Assembly (NCBI RefSeq): GCF_009834345.1
Contig: NZ_CP035042.1
Coordinates: forward strand, 620,001-684,000
Length of the DNA: 64,000 nt
Source: Billgrantia tianxiuensis
GTDB lineage: Bacteria > Pseudomonadota > Gammaproteobacteria > Pseudomonadales > Halomonadaceae
Direction of reading: 5' to 3'
Of this stretch, positions 1-10,003 are shown piece after piece. The position numbers and the translations under genes are program-made. The notes beneath the pieces were generated by a model, which did no database searches, was not told the origin of the DNA, and saw only the letters and a program-made list of their open reading frames with translations. Numbering within the stretch: position 1 is the first letter of the stretch; each line of letters begins with the position of its first letter.

Positions 1-254
1 CTGGCGCAGACCCCGCGGTCCAGCTCGAGGACAGCGATTGGGAAGACGACGCCAGCCGTCGCTTGAAGATGGCTCTTGAGTCGTTGGATGAGCGCTCCCG
101 CGACATCCTGCAGCGCCGCTGGCTGGTCGATGACAAAGCCACCCTGCATGAGCTGGCTGATGTCTATGGCGTCTCCGCCGAGCGCATTCGCCAACTCGAG
201 AAGAACGCCATGAAGAAAATCCGCCAGCAGTTGGGCGACACCCTGGCCGCCTGA
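1..254 (+). CDS. rpoH: RNA polymerase sigma factor RpoH (sigma-32), C-terminal fragment
   Basis: This is the 3' end of the heat-shock sigma factor gene; the start lies outside the window and the reading frame enters at base 3. The visible ~83 residues contain the region 4 helix-turn-helix that binds the -35 element ([20 protein letters not shown], then MKKIR), preceded by the LDERSRDIL segment typical of RpoH. It ends in TGA at 252-254. An intrinsic terminator follows 29 bp later. RpoH versus another sigma-70 family member is judged from the short C-terminus and the wording of region 4; the group is certain, the exact name very likely. Confidence 0.88.
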   Translation, partial: GADPAVQLEDSDWEDDASRRLKMALESLDERSRDILQRRWLVDDKATLHELADVYGVSAERIRQLEKNAMKKIRQQLGDTLAA

Positions 255-282
255 CCGGCCGGCAGCGTAGCGTCAACGATGA

Positions 283-306
283 AGCCCCGGCCTGGCCGGG
301 GCTTTT
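283..306 (+). terminator. Intrinsic terminator after rpoH
   Basis: AGCCCCGG pairs with CCGGGGCT (283-290 with 296-303), followed directly by TTTT. It lies between the convergent rpoH and slmA genes. The stem could also serve slmA transcription, but the T tract is only on the rpoH side. Confidence 0.8.
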
Positions 307-319
307 GCATGTCGGAGGG

Positions 320-934
320 TCAGGCGATCTGGGTGATCGGCTCGCGCATCAGCCGTGCCGAGAGCAGCGCCCACTGGTCGTCCCAGTGCTCGGTGGGACG
401 ACGCTGGAAGTCGCTGCGCACGTACTGCGAGATGCGCCCTTCGGCCACGGCGATCAGCAGGTTGGCCGTGGCCGATACCTGCATCACTGTGCGGCGGCGC
501 TCGCGCAGCTCCGCCTCGCGCAGCACCTGCTTGAGCTGGGTCTCCAGGCGCTCGAAGAGCTGATGGATACGCAGCCGCAGCCGGGCGGTCTCGCCGGTCA
601 GCACGTCGCCTTCGAGCAGGCGCGAGAGACCGGGGTTCTTCTCGGCGAAGGCCAGCAGCAGGGTGAGGATCTGCCCGCAACGCGGTACGGCCTCGTGGAC
701 CTCGTCGAGAATGCGCGAGATGCGCTCGAACAGGGTCTCTTCGATAAACGAAATCAGCCCCTCGAACATGCGCGCCTTGCTCGGGAAGTGTCGGTAGAGC
801 GCGGCTTCTGAGACGCCTACCTGGCGCGCCAGCGCCGCGATGGTGATGCGCTTGCCGCTGTCTTCTTCCAGCATCAGGGCGAGCGCCTGCAGGATCTGCT
901 CGCGCCGGCTGGAATTCTGTATAGCCTGCGTCAT
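320..934 (-). CDS. slmA: Nucleoid occlusion factor SlmA (TetR family)
   Basis: SlmA is a TetR-like DNA-binding protein that binds sites on the chromosome and blocks FtsZ ring assembly over the nucleoid. The 204-residue length matches the family. The N-terminus starts with a short tail, then RREQILQALALML and the helix-turn-helix ITIAALARQVGVSEAALYRH (residues ~30-50), which is the SlmA pattern. It is the last gene of the leftward coaBC-dut-algC-argB-slmA run, 72 bp after argB; slmA next to dut/coaBC is also found in enterobacteria. A generic TetR regulator is the only alternative and is unlikely. Confidence 0.9.
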   Translation of the reverse strand: MTQAIQNSSRREQILQALALMLEEDSGKRITIAALARQVGVSEAALYRHFPSKARMFEGLISFIEETLFERISRILDEVHEAVPRCGQILTLLLAFAEKNPGLSRLLEGDVLTGETARLRLRIHQLFERLETQLKQVLREAELRERRRTVMQVSATANLLIAVAEGRISQYVRSDFQRRPTEHWDDQWALLSARLMREPITQIA

Positions 935-1006
935 GTCGGAGTTTGTCTTCTGGTTATTGAATGGCCGGAGGCACCGCCCACCGCCAGGCGCTGGGCGGAA
1001 GTTGCC

Positions 1007-1936
<930 letters not shown>

Positions 1937-1958
1937 TCAGGGATACGAAACGCTGCCG

Positions 1959-3356
1959 TCAGCTGGGCAGCGTCAGCGCCGGATCGACCTGCTTGAGGGC
2001 GTCGGCGAAACGGTTGCGAATACGCTCGAGGGCGGCGTCGCTCTTGCCTTCGAAGCGCAACACCAGCACGGGCGTGGTGTTGGAGGCGCGGCACAGGCCC
2101 CAGCCATCGGGATAGTCGACGCGAATGCCGTCGAGGGTGGTCTTGACGCCTTCGTCGCCGAAATCGCCCTCGCGGGCCAGCTTGTCGACCAGCTCGAACT
2201 TGTTCTCATCGGTCACGTGCACGTTGATTTCGGGCGTGCCGAGGTCCTGCGGGTAGCGGGCGAAGAAGGTATCGGCATCGTCTTCCTGCTTGGAGAGGAT
2301 CTCCAGCAGTCGGGCGGCGCCGTAGATGCCGTCGTCGAAGCCATACCAGCGCTCTTGGAAGAAGATATGTCCGCTCATCTCACCGGCGAGCTGAGCCCCG
2401 GTCTCCTTCATGCGTGCCTTGATCAGCGAATGGCCGGTACGCCACATCTCCGGCGTGCCTCCTGCCTTTTCGACGACGCCTGCCAAGTTGCCGGTGCACT
2501 TGACGTCGAAGATCACCCGGGCACCTGGGTTACGCTCCAGCATGTCCTCGGCGAAGGCCATCATCAGGTGATCGGGGTAGATCAGCTGCCCGCTCGGCGT
2601 CACCACGCCCAGGCGGTCTCCGTCGCCGTCGAAGGCCAGGCCGATGTCGGCGCCGGTTTCCTTCACCGTGCGAATCACGTCCTGCAGGTTCTCTAGCTTG
2701 CCCGGGTCGGGGTGATGGTTGGGGAAGTTACCATCGATCTCGGCGAACAGCGGTATCGTTTCGACCCCCAGCCTCTCGATCAGCTTGGGCCCCAGCTCGC
2801 CGGCCACGCCGTTACCGCAGTCGACCACCGCCTTGAGCGGGCGCTCGAGACGGATGTCGCCGACGATACGCTCGAGATAGGCATCGCGCACGTCTTCATG
2901 GCACACGCTACCCTGGCCCTCGCTGAGGTCGTCGGATTCGATGCGCTTGTACAGCGCGGTGATCGCCTCGCCCGAGAGCGTCTCGCCGCCCAGTACGATC
3001 TTGAAGCCGTTGTAGTCGGGTGGATTGTGGCTGCCGGTGACCATCACCCCTGAAGCGGTGCCCTCGAGTATGTGGGTGGCGAAGTAGAGCACCGGCGTGG
3101 GCACCATGCCGATGTCGATCACGTCGCGGCCAGCGGCGGTCAGTCCGCGAATCAATGCCTCACTCAGCCGTGGGCCGGAGAGACGACCGTCGCGGGCCAC
3201 CACCACGGTGGATTCGTTACGGGCGGCGGCCTCCGAGCCGATGGCTCGACCGATCTTCTCGACGGTCGCCTCGGTCAAGGTGTCGTCGACAATGCCGCGA
3301 ATGTCATAGGCGCGGAAGATGGAGGCCGGTACGGGGCTGTTCTCGACTTGGCTCAT
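1959..3356 (-). CDS. algC: Phosphomannomutase/phosphoglucomutase AlgC
   Basis: Interconverts mannose-1-P/mannose-6-P and glucose-1-P/glucose-6-P for LPS core, exopolysaccharide and nucleotide-sugar supply. The 465 residues carry all four alpha-D-phosphohexomutase signatures: FRAYDIRG at the N-terminus, the phosphoserine loop TGSHNP (Ser109), the metal loop DGDGDRLGV, and the sugar-recognition GEMSGHIFF. The C-terminal phosphate-binding segment RASNTTPVL is present. The ATG at 3356 has AAGGAA upstream. Gene order dut-algC-argB matches pseudomonads. Confidence 0.94.
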   Translation of the reverse strand: MSQVENSPVPASIFRAYDIRGIVDDTLTEATVEKIGRAIGSEAAARNESTVVVARDGRLSGPRLSEALIRGLTAAGRDVIDIGMVPTPVLYFATHILEGTASGVMVTGSHNPPDYNGFKIVLGGETLSGEAITALYKRIESDDLSEGQGSVCHEDVRDAYLERIVGDIRLERPLKAVVDCGNGVAGELGPKLIERLGVETIPLFAEIDGNFPNHHPDPGKLENLQDVIRTVKETGADIGLAFDGDGDRLGVVTPSGQLIYPDHLMMAFAEDMLERNPGARVIFDVKCTGNLAGVVEKAGGTPEMWRTGHSLIKARMKETGAQLAGEMSGHIFFQERWYGFDDGIYGAARLLEILSKQEDDADTFFARYPQDLGTPEINVHVTDENKFELVDKLAREGDFGDEGVKTTLDGIRVDYPDGWGLCRASNTTPVLVLRFEGKSDAALERIRNRFADALKQVDPALTLPS

Positions 3357-3456
3357 AGCGGTTCCTTGTCAGACAGGTGTGGGTTCGTTGATGCCAGGTT
3401 GCGACGGCGCTGCCGGCGTCACCGCTCCTTGGGACGATCGGCGGCGTTCCTAGCGG

Positions 3457-3927
3457 TCAATGGCGGCCCGAGCTGCCGAAGCCGCCTTCACCACGCAGGC
3501 TAGCCTCGAATTCGTCGACGACTTCCAGCTCGGCCTGGACCACCGGTACCAGGACATACTGGGCCAGTCGCTCGAACGGCTCCAGTACGAAGGTGTCGGT
3601 GCCGCGATTCCAGGTGGAGATCATCAGTTCGCCCTGGTAGTCGGAATCGATCAGTCCCACCAGGTTGCCGAGCACGATGCCGTGCTTGTGGCCCAGGCCC
3701 GAGCGCGGCAGGATCAGGCCGGCCAGGCCCGGGTCGCCGATATGAATGGCGAGCCCGGTGCGCACCAGCTCGCATTGGCCGGGCTCGAGGACCAGCGGCT
3801 CGTCGAGCAGCGCACGCAGATCCATTCCTGCGGAGCCCAGGGTGGCATACCGGGGCATGAAGTCGCGCAGGCGCTCGTCGAGCAGCTTGACGGCCAGGCG
3901 CGGTTGTTGGGGTCGGGAATCGGACAT
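3457..3927 (-). CDS. dut: dUTP diphosphatase Dut
   Basis: Hydrolyses dUTP to dUMP and pyrophosphate, keeping uracil out of DNA and feeding thymidylate synthesis. The 156-residue protein shows the five trimeric dUTPase motifs in order: [40 protein letters not shown] and the C-terminal glycine loop [11 protein letters not shown]. The ATG at 3927 was chosen because [17 protein letters not shown] matches the normal N-terminus; an open frame continues further upstream but there it only runs antisense-like through coaBC. It lies 41 bp after coaBC, as in E. coli. Confidence 0.96.
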   Translation of the reverse strand: MSDSRPQQPRLAVKLLDERLRDFMPRYATLGSAGMDLRALLDEPLVLEPGQCELVRTGLAIHIGDPGLAGLILPRSGLGHKHGIVLGNLVGLIDSDYQGELMISTWNRGTDTFVLEPFERLAQYVLVPVVQAELEVVDEFEASLRGEGGFGSSGRH

Positions 3928-3968
3928 GGTGGCTCCGTCGGTTCTGCGGGTTCCGGGCAGGTTTGGGT

Positions 3969-5255
3969 TCAATGTACGGGGCGGGAAGTCAGGCAGCCGA
4001 GCGCTCGCTCGATCACCGCCCTGGCCAACTCGGTCTTGGGCTGCGGCGGCAGTTGCTCGCCGCCTTCTCCCTCGCCGTCGCGCCACAGCAGCAGGGCGGC
4101 ATTGTCGTCGGCGCCGAAACCGAGCCCTGCGGCGGAGACATCGTTGGCGACGATCATGTCCAGCCGCTTGCGTGTCAGCTTGTCGCGGGCATAGGCCTCG
4201 AGATCGCGGGTTTCCGCGGCAAAGCCCACCACGAAGGGACGTCCCCCGGCCGCATCGCGCGCATGGGCGATATCGGCAATGATATCGGGGTTCTTGATCA
4301 GCTTCAGGGTCAGGCCTTCCTCGCCTTCGCGCTTCTTGATCTTGTGCTCGGCGGCCGTCGCGGCGCGATAGTCGGCCACTGCGGCACAGCCGATGAACAG
4401 GTCGCAGTCGGCCGCCAACCGGCGACTTGCCTCGTGCATCTGCAGCGCGGTCTCCACATCGGTGCGCTCGACCCCCTGGGGTGTGGGCAGGTTCACCGGG
4501 CCGCTGATCAGGCTGACCCGGGCGCCGAGCTCTGCCGCAGCGGCGGCCAGGGCGAAGCCCATCTTTCCCGAGCTGTGATTGGAGAGATAGCGCACCGGGT
4601 CCAACGGCTCCCGAGTGGGGCCGGCGGTGATTACCACGTGCAGGCCTCGGGCCGGGGCGTCCTCGGCCGCTGGGGCCTGGCCGTGCACGGCTGCGCTGGA
4701 CGGCGGGATGAGTTCGGCCATGATCGCCTCGGGCTCGAGCATGCGCCCCGGCCCCACGTCGCCGCAGGCCTGATCGCCGCTGGCCGGCCCCAGCAGTCGC
4801 CAGCCGTCCTGTTCCAGGCGCTTGGCATTGCGCTGGGTGGCGATGTGGCGCCACATGGCCTGGTTCATGGCCGGCGCCATGATCTTCTCGGCTTCGCTGG
4901 CCAGGCACAGGGTGGTGAGCAGGTCGTCGGCCATGCCTTGGGCCAGGCGCGCCATCAGGTCGGCGGTGGCCGGGGCGATCAGGATCGTCTCGGCCCAGCG
5001 GGCCAGCTCGATATGGCCCATGCCGGCCTCCGCTTCGGGATCGAGCAGCGAGGTGCGCACTGGCTCACCGGTCAGCGCCTGCAGCGTCAACGGCGTGATG
5101 AAAGCCTGGGCGCCCTCGGTCATGACCACGCGAACCTCGCAGCCCGCCTGCTTGAGCAGCCGAGCGAGCTGGGCGCTCTTGTAGGCGGCGATGCCGGCAC
5201 TGATGCCGAGCAGGATGCGCCGGCTGGCAAGCCGTCGTACGCGTTGCGTTGCCAT
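3969..5255 (-). CDS. coaBC: Bifunctional phosphopantothenoylcysteine decarboxylase/synthetase CoaBC
   Basis: Makes 4'-phosphopantetheine from phosphopantothenate and cysteine in coenzyme A synthesis. The N-terminal flavin-dependent CoaC half shows [14 protein letters not shown], the PAMNQAMW motif with the following His, and the Cys-containing lid ([12 protein letters not shown]). The C-terminal CoaB half begins near [19 protein letters not shown] and carries the KIKK lysine motif. The ATG at 5255 (428 residues) has AGGA about 7 nt upstream; an in-frame ATG at 5357 would add 34 residues with no family match and would run into the radC control region. Confidence 0.95.
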   Translation of the reverse strand: MATQRVRRLASRRILLGISAGIAAYKSAQLARLLKQAGCEVRVVMTEGAQAFITPLTLQALTGEPVRTSLLDPEAEAGMGHIELARWAETILIAPATADLMARLAQGMADDLLTTLCLASEAEKIMAPAMNQAMWRHIATQRNAKRLEQDGWRLLGPASGDQACGDVGPGRMLEPEAIMAELIPPSSAAVHGQAPAAEDAPARGLHVVITAGPTREPLDPVRYLSNHSSGKMGFALAAAAAELGARVSLISGPVNLPTPQGVERTDVETALQMHEASRRLAADCDLFIGCAAVADYRAATAAEHKIKKREGEEGLTLKLIKNPDIIADIAHARDAAGGRPFVVGFAAETRDLEAYARDKLTRKRLDMIVANDVSAAGLGFGADDNAALLLWRDGEGEGGEQLPPQPKTELARAVIERALGCLTSRPVH

Positions 5256-5389
5256 GCTGTTTTCCTGAACTGAAACCCGACCGCCTACCTTACCACTGCC
5301 GTTGAAGTTGCGCAGCCGCAGCCTTTCGTCAAGGTCGGTTACAATGGGTGACTTCAATCATCAGGGAAAGCGTAGCAAGGAGACACGGG

Positions 5390-6064
5390 ATGTCGATTCG
5401 CGACTGGCCCGAGGGCGAGCGCCCGCGGGAAAAACTGCTGGCGCTGGGTGCCGGGACACTATCCGACGCCGAATTACTGGCCATCTTCCTGCGCGTGGGG
5501 GTGGCGGGGCGCTCAGCGGTGGACCTTGCCCGCGACCTGCTGGGTTCGTTCGGCGGTCTGCGCCAGTTGCTCGAGGCCGACCAACAGCGCTTCTGCGCCG
5601 AGCGAGGCCTGGGCACGGCCAAGTTCGTCCAGCTCCAAGCCACCCTTGAACTGTCGAAGCGACACCTGGCGGCCCAGCTCGCTCGCGGCAATGCGCTGAC
5701 CTCACCCACTCTGGTGCGCGCTTACCTGGCTACCCAACTGCGTCATTTGGGGCACGAGGAGTTCACCGCGCTTTTTCTCGATACCCAGCACCGCGTGATC
5801 CGCTTCGAGTCGCTGTTTCGCGGCACGCTGGACAGTGCCTCGGTCTACCCCCGCGAGGTGGCGCGCCGCGCGCTGGAGCTGGGCGCCGGGGCGATCATCT
5901 TCGCCCATAACCACCCCTCCGGCGTGGCCGAACCCTCCGATGCCGACCGGCGTATCACCGAGCGGCTGCGCGAGGCACTCTCGCTGTTCGAGATTCGCGT
6001 GCTGGATCACTTCGTTGTCGGAGACGGGGAGGTGGTATCGTTTGCGGAGAGAGGGTGGCTTTAG
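5390..6064 (+). CDS. radC: JAB-domain protein RadC
   Basis: RadC-family protein of 224 residues, the usual length. A helix-hairpin-helix-like N-terminal half ([20 protein letters not shown]) precedes the MPN/JAB metalloprotease-like domain with the HNHPSG...SDAD zinc motif near residue 170. Its cellular role is unsettled; the old DNA-repair assignment is not supported in E. coli. The start at 5390 was chosen for its AAGGAG site 7 nt upstream; an in-frame ATG at 5348 exists but lacks one. It is divergent from coaBC, a conserved arrangement. Confidence 0.9.
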   Translation: MSIRDWPEGERPREKLLALGAGTLSDAELLAIFLRVGVAGRSAVDLARDLLGSFGGLRQLLEADQQRFCAERGLGTAKFVQLQATLELSKRHLAAQLARGNALTSPTLVRAYLATQLRHLGHEEFTALFLDTQHRVIRFESLFRGTLDSASVYPREVARRALELGAGAIIFAHNHPSGVAEPSDADRRITERLREALSLFEIRVLDHFVVGDGEVVSFAERGWL

Positions 6065-6424
6065 GTGGGGAACCGGCTGTGCTCGGCCATGCGGCGTTGA
6101 ACCTTGCTTCGCAATGCCCATTTAGCCCACTAAACTCCGCTTGCTCAACAAGGTTCGCCTAGCCTGGCCTTCGCTCGCTCGGTTCGCTGGCTGGGTGGAG
6201 AAGGCCCATTGCTTGTGGTGGAAGTACGACGGCTTATGAAAGCTTGCGGGAGTGGGGGTAGGGGAGTGTAGAATACGCGGCTACTTGCCTGTAGGGGCGC
6301 ACTCTGCTATAAAGTGCAGCCTTTGAATTCCCTTGGGTCAAATGACAACGGGGTCGTTCCCGGTTTGCCCGACAGGTTTTGAACACACAGGTTTGACCAC
6401 CTGGCCAAGCGGTTGGAGGCTCCC
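6065..6424. other. 360-bp gene-free region between radC and rpmB
   Basis: No plausible gene. The first half holds a short inverted repeat, GAACCTTG at 6099-6106 with CAAGGTTC at 6149-6156, flanking a TTTAG..CTAAA core. The second half holds the rpmB promoter at 6285-6313 and a ~110-nt ribosomal protein leader. The left part resembles a degenerate intergenic repeat, but no second copy was found in this window. Confidence 0.5.
6285..6313 (+). promoter_or_regulatory. Predicted sigma-70 promoter for rpmB-rpmG
   Basis: TTGCCT at 6285-6290, a 17-bp spacer, then TATAAA at 6308-6313. The start would fall near 6320, giving a ~105-nt leader before the rpmB ATG. It matches 4/6 and 5/6 consensus positions with ideal spacing. 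Confidence 0.6.
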
Positions 6425-6661
6425 ATGTCCAAAGTATGTCAGGTTACCGGCAAGCGCCCGGTGACTGGTAACAACGTTTCACACTCCCAGCGCAAGACCC
6501 GCCGTCGTTTCTTGCCGAACCTGCACACCCACCGTTTCTGGGTGGAGTCTGAGAACCGCTTCGTCAAGCTGCGGGTCTCCTCCAAGGGTATGCGCATCAT
6601 CGACAAGAAGGGCATCGACGCGGTGCTCAGCGACATCCGCAAGCGCGGCGAAGCCGTCTAA
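6425..6661 (+). CDS. rpmB: Large ribosomal subunit protein bL28
   Basis: 78-residue 50S subunit protein with the typical start [20 protein letters not shown] followed by the [13 protein letters not shown] segment. The ATG at 6425 is used because family members begin exactly at MSKVC; the in-frame ATG four codons upstream is not conserved. It is cotranscribed with rpmG 24 bp downstream, as in nearly all gammaproteobacteria. Confidence 0.97.
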   Translation: MSKVCQVTGKRPVTGNNVSHSQRKTRRRFLPNLHTHRFWVESENRFVKLRVSSKGMRIIDKKGIDAVLSDIRKRGEAV

Positions 6662-6685
6662 GCGATCATCAGGGAGTAAGCAGTC

Positions 6686-6841
6686 ATGCGCGATAAGATC
6701 AAGTTGGTGTCCAGCGCCGGTACCGGCCACTTCTACACCACCAACAAGAACAAGCGGAACACTCCGGACAAGCTCGAATTCAAGAAGTACGATCCGGTCG
6801 TCCGCAAGCATGTGATGTACAAGGAAGCCAAGATCAAGTAA
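6686..6841 (+). CDS. rpmG: Large ribosomal subunit protein bL33
   Basis: 51-residue 50S subunit protein starting [19 protein letters not shown] and ending YKEAKIK. It lacks the CxxC zinc pair, so it is the zinc-independent form. The start has AGGGAG about 10 nt upstream (6671-6676). It is second in the rpmB-rpmG pair. Confidence 0.97.
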   Translation: MRDKIKLVSSAGTGHFYTTNKNKRNTPDKLEFKKYDPVVRKHVMYKEAKIK

Positions 6842-6849
6842 GCCGATCC

Positions 6850-6945
6850 GACGCCCGCCGCTGGGCGTCCATGGCGACTTGACGGCTTCCAGCCGCAGGT
6901 AGCAAGACCTGTCCTCCTGAACCCGGCCCTGCGGTCGGGTTCAGG
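6850..6945 (+). terminator. Two hairpins between rpmG and mutM
   Basis: Hairpin 1 pairs GACGCCC 6850-6856 with GGGCGTC 6863-6869. Hairpin 2 pairs CCTGAACCCG 6916-6925 with CGGGTTCAGG 6936-6945, ten perfect pairs. Neither has a clear T tract, so they may attenuate transcription or stabilise the rpmG mRNA end rather than terminate fully. Confidence 0.4.
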
Positions 6946-6974
6946 CGTATCTATTTCCCGGATATTTCCTCGCC

Positions 6975-7799
6975 ATGCCCGAGCTTCCCGAAGTCGAGAC
7001 TACCCGGCGCGGCATCGCTCCCCACGTGGAGGGGCGCGAGATCGTCGAGGCGATAGTGCGCCAGCCGCGCCTGCGCGTGCCGGTGCCCGACGATTTCGTC
7101 GAGCGCCTGGTGGGTTCTCGCATCGGCATCCTATCGCGGCGCGCCAAGTATCTGCTGCTGCCGATCGAGGGCGAGCGCGACGGCAGCCTGATCTGGCATC
7201 TGGGCATGTCGGGCAGCCTGCGCATCGCCCGGCTGGGCGATCTGCCCAAGAAGCACGACCATGTCGACCTGGTGCTCGACGACGGCGCCATCCTGCGTTA
7301 CCACGATCCGCGCCGCTTCGGCTTCGTCGACTGGCTCGCCGGCAGCTTGGAGAGCGACCCGCGCCTAGCGAACCTGGGGCCGGAACCGCTCTCCGAGGCC
7401 TTCGACGCTGAGCGGCTCTATCGGCTCTCGCGTTGCCGGCGCATGGCCGTGAAACCGTTCCTGATGGACAATGCCGTAGTGGTCGGCGTGGGCAACATCT
7501 ACGCCAGCGAGGCGCTGTTCCTGGCCGGCATCGACCCGCGCCGGGCGGCGGGACGCATCTCCCTCGAGCGCTACGAGCGCCTGGCCGCGGCGGTGCGCGA
7601 GGTTCTGGCCGCCGCCATCACCCAGGGCGGCACCACCCTGCGCGACTTCGTTAGCGGCACTGGCGAGCCGGGCTACTTCAAGCAGCGCCTCAACGTCTAT
7701 GGCCGCCACGGCCAGGGTTGCCGGCGCTGCAACGGCGAGCTGCGGCTGGTGACGCTGGGCCAGCGGGCCAGTGTATTCTGCCCCTCTTGCCAAAAATGA
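6975..7799 (+). CDS. mutM: Formamidopyrimidine-DNA glycosylase MutM (Fpg)
   Basis: Removes 8-oxoguanine and ring-opened purines and nicks the abasic site. The 274-residue protein begins with the catalytic [13 protein letters not shown] (Pro2 nucleophile after Met removal, Glu3). It has the helix-two-turn-helix [17 protein letters not shown] and ends in the zinc finger CxxC-x16-CxxC (CRRC...CPSC). The rpmB-rpmG-mutM order is widely conserved. Confidence 0.96.
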   Translation: MPELPEVETTRRGIAPHVEGREIVEAIVRQPRLRVPVPDDFVERLVGSRIGILSRRAKYLLLPIEGERDGSLIWHLGMSGSLRIARLGDLPKKHDHVDLVLDDGAILRYHDPRRFGFVDWLAGSLESDPRLANLGPEPLSEAFDAERLYRLSRCRRMAVKPFLMDNAVVVGVGNIYASEALFLAGIDPRRAAGRISLERYERLAAAVREVLAAAITQGGTTLRDFVSGTGEPGYFKQRLNVYGRHGQGCRRCNGELRLVTLGQRASVFCPSCQK

Positions 7800-7821
7800 T
7801 CCCCATTCCATGAGACCGACC

Positions 7822-9012
7822 ATGACCCAGACCCTGCGCCTCAAGAAGAACGCCGACCGCCGCCTCAAGGCCGGTCACCTGTGGCTCTACTCCAACGAGG
7901 TCGACATCGAGGCCACGCCGCTCAAGGGCCTCGAGCCGGGCGCCCAGGTGGTGGTCGAGGCCGCCAATGGCAAGGCCATGGGCGTGGCCTACGTCAATCC
8001 CAACTCGCTGATCTGTGCCCGAGTCGTATCGCGCGACCCCAACATGCGCCTCGACCGCTCGCTGCTGGTGCATCGCTTCAACCAGGCGTTGGCACTGCGC
8101 CAGCGCCTCTATGCCAAGCCCTTCTACCGCCTCGTGCACGGCGAGGGCGACCTGCTGCCGGGGCTGGTGGTGGATCGCTTCGACGACGTCGTGGTGGTCC
8201 AGCTCAATACCCTGGGCATGGAACGACTCGCCGAAGAGGTCGTCGCTGCGCTGGACAAGGTACTCTCGCCCCGGGTCATCGTGTTCAAGAACGACTCGTC
8301 CGGGCGGCGCCAGGAGCAGCTCGAGCGCCAGGTCACCGTGGCGAAGGGCGAGCTCGACGGCCCGGTGCTGATGGAGGAGAACGGCGTGCGCTTCCACGTG
8401 CCGGTACTCGACGGCCAGAAGACCGGCTGGTTCTTCGACCATCGCGCCAACCGCGCCTGGCTCAACGGCCTGGTGGCCGGTAAGCGGGTACTCGACGTAT
8501 TCAGCTACATCGGTGGCTGGGGCGTGCAGGCGGCGGCACATGGTGCCCGCGAGGTGCTATGCGTGGACGTCAGCGCCCAGGCCTTGGAGCGGGTGGCCGA
8601 AAACGCGGCTCTCAACGGCCTGCACGAGCAGGTGGCGGTAGGCGAAGCCGACGCCTTCGAGGCGCTGGCCGCACTCAAGGCCGACGGCGAGCAGTTCGAT
8701 GTGGTGATCCTCGATCCGCCGGCCTTCATCAAGAAGCGCAAGGACATTCCCAACGGTGAGCGCGCCTATGGCAAGCTCAACCGTGAGGCCATGCGTTTGC
8801 TGGGGCGCGACGGCCTGCTGCTCTCGGCCTCGTGCTCCATGCACCTGGCCCAGGAGCGGTTGGTGGAAGTGGTGCGCGGTGCGGTGCGCCACCAGGATCG
8901 CCATGGACAGATCGTCTACCAGGGGCACCAGGCGGAGGACCATCCGGTCCATCCTGCCATTCCCGAGACCGCTTACCTGAAGGCTCTGGGCGTCCGCGTG
9001 TTCCGCGATTGA
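7822..9012 (+). CDS. rlmI: Class I SAM-dependent rRNA methyltransferase, RlmI-like
   Basis: A 396-residue protein, the same length as E. coli RlmI, which makes 5-methylcytosine 1962 in 23S rRNA. An N-terminal PUA domain (KAGHLWLYSNEVD region) is followed by an EEHEA-like linker domain and a Rossmann methyltransferase: SAM loop VLDVFSYIGGWGVQA (~residue 224), DPPAFIKK motif (~residue 300) and SCSMHL with the likely catalytic Cys. An in-frame ATG at 7810 is an alternative start; neither has a strong ribosome site. It begins 22 bp after mutM. The exact target base is inferred from the family. Confidence 0.85.
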   Translation: MTQTLRLKKNADRRLKAGHLWLYSNEVDIEATPLKGLEPGAQVVVEAANGKAMGVAYVNPNSLICARVVSRDPNMRLDRSLLVHRFNQALALRQRLYAKPFYRLVHGEGDLLPGLVVDRFDDVVVVQLNTLGMERLAEEVVAALDKVLSPRVIVFKNDSSGRRQEQLERQVTVAKGELDGPVLMEENGVRFHVPVLDGQKTGWFFDHRANRAWLNGLVAGKRVLDVFSYIGGWGVQAAAHGAREVLCVDVSAQALERVAENAALNGLHEQVAVGEADAFEALAALKADGEQFDVVILDPPAFIKKRKDIPNGERAYGKLNREAMRLLGRDGLLLSASCSMHLAQERLVEVVRGAVRHQDRHGQIVYQGHQAEDHPVHPAIPETAYLKALGVRVFRD

Positions 9013-9046
9013 AATTGCTGCGCCCGATGATGTTAGAACGGTACCT

Positions 9047-9358
9047 ATGAGCTACGTACGCGTTTTCGCCCACTCCAATGCGCTGCTGGTCAGCCACGTG
9101 CGCAACCTGCTGGTCGCGGCGGGTATCCCCGTTGAGCTGCGCAACATGGTGCTGGGTGGGGGCGCGGGCGAACTACCGCTGGGGGAATGCGAGCCCGAGG
9201 TATGGGTGGCCGAACACAACCGCAAGCGCGCCGAAACCCTGATCCGTCATGCCATGACGGGCAGCACCGAAGAAGCGGAGTGGTGCTGCCCGAACTGCGG
9301 TGAAACGCTGGAAGGCGTCTTCGAGGCCTGCTGGCGTTGCGGTACGTCCAAAGTCTGA
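9047..9358 (+). CDS. DUF2007 domain protein with C-terminal zinc ribbon
   Basis: A 103-residue protein. Residues ~4-68 fit the DUF2007 signal-transducing-like fold (VRVFAHSNALLVSHVRNLL, then a valine-rich strand EVWVAEHN). The tail has two CxxC pairs, CPNC and CWRC, 18 residues apart, forming a probable zinc ribbon. No enzymatic role is known for the family. It lies between the methyltransferase and a thioesterase with tight spacing, so probably in the same transcript. Confidence 0.75.
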   Translation: MSYVRVFAHSNALLVSHVRNLLVAAGIPVELRNMVLGGGAGELPLGECEPEVWVAEHNRKRAETLIRHAMTGSTEEAEWCCPNCGETLEGVFEACWRCGTSKV

Positions 9359-9377
9359 ACCTGCAAGGGAGCGCACC

Positions 9378-9818
9378 ATGGCCCAGGAGTGGGACCTTCC
9401 CGATCCGTTCGTCATCGAGCTCGAGGTACAGGCCTCGGCCATCGACAAGTACGGTCACGCCAACAATGCCGCCTATCTACGCTGGGTCGAGCAAGTGAGC
9501 TGGGCACATTCGGAGCATCTCGGCCTCGATCTGGCCCGCTATCGCGAGCTGGACCGGGCCATGGCCGTGCACCGCCACGAACTCGACTACCTGGCGCCTG
9601 CTTTCGAGGGAGAGCGCCTGGCGCTTGCCACCTGGATCATCGGCTGCGACGGCCGCCTGACCCTGACCCGGCGCTTCCAGCTCGTTCGGCCCGCCGACGG
9701 TCGCACTCTGCTGCGTGCTCGCACCCGCTTCGCCTGTATCGAACTCTCCAGCGGTCGGCCACGCCGCCTGCCCGAGGAGTACGTGGCGATCTACGGTGGA
9801 GCGCTTGTGCTCGAGTGA
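9378..9818 (+). CDS. Acyl-CoA thioesterase, 4HBT hot-dog family
   Basis: A 146-residue hot-dog fold protein. The signature near the N-terminus, IDKYGHANNAAYLRWVEQ, holds the Asp-x-x-Gly-His-x-Asn segment of 4-hydroxybenzoyl-CoA thioesterase/YbgC-like enzymes. The ATG at 9378 follows AAGGGA by 8 nt; the frame is open further upstream inside the DUF2007 gene but without family similarity. The substrate cannot be read from sequence; a medium or long acyl-CoA is the usual guess. Confidence 0.8.
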   Translation: MAQEWDLPDPFVIELEVQASAIDKYGHANNAAYLRWVEQVSWAHSEHLGLDLARYRELDRAMAVHRHELDYLAPAFEGERLALATWIIGCDGRLTLTRRFQLVRPADGRTLLRARTRFACIELSSGRPRRLPEEYVAIYGGALVLE

Positions 9819-9952
9819 GGCCGTGATTTTTTTGTCAGCACTCTCTTAAAAACAACGATTTTCTGCCGCACTGGCCTTGAGAATGGATTTTTGCCGTTCT
9901 TTATCGTTGGTACTTCGTGTATGGACTGATTGTGCTGTAATGGGCGTGACGA

Positions 9953-9981
9953 TCCCCTAACAAGGATGGTCCCCTAACAAG
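9953..9981 (+). repeat. 12-bp direct repeat upstream of ald
   Basis: TCCCCTAACAAG occurs at 9953-9964 and again at 9970-9981, 17 bp apart start to start, just before the ald ribosome site (CAGGAGGTG, 9991-9999). The 5' half of this 185-bp gap is AT-rich relative to its surroundings (TTTTTTT, CTTAAAAAC). Either a regulator site in the ald 5' leader or a small tandem duplication. Confidence 0.5.
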
Positions 9982-10003
9982 ACAGTGCCGCAGGAGGTGC
10001 CCA

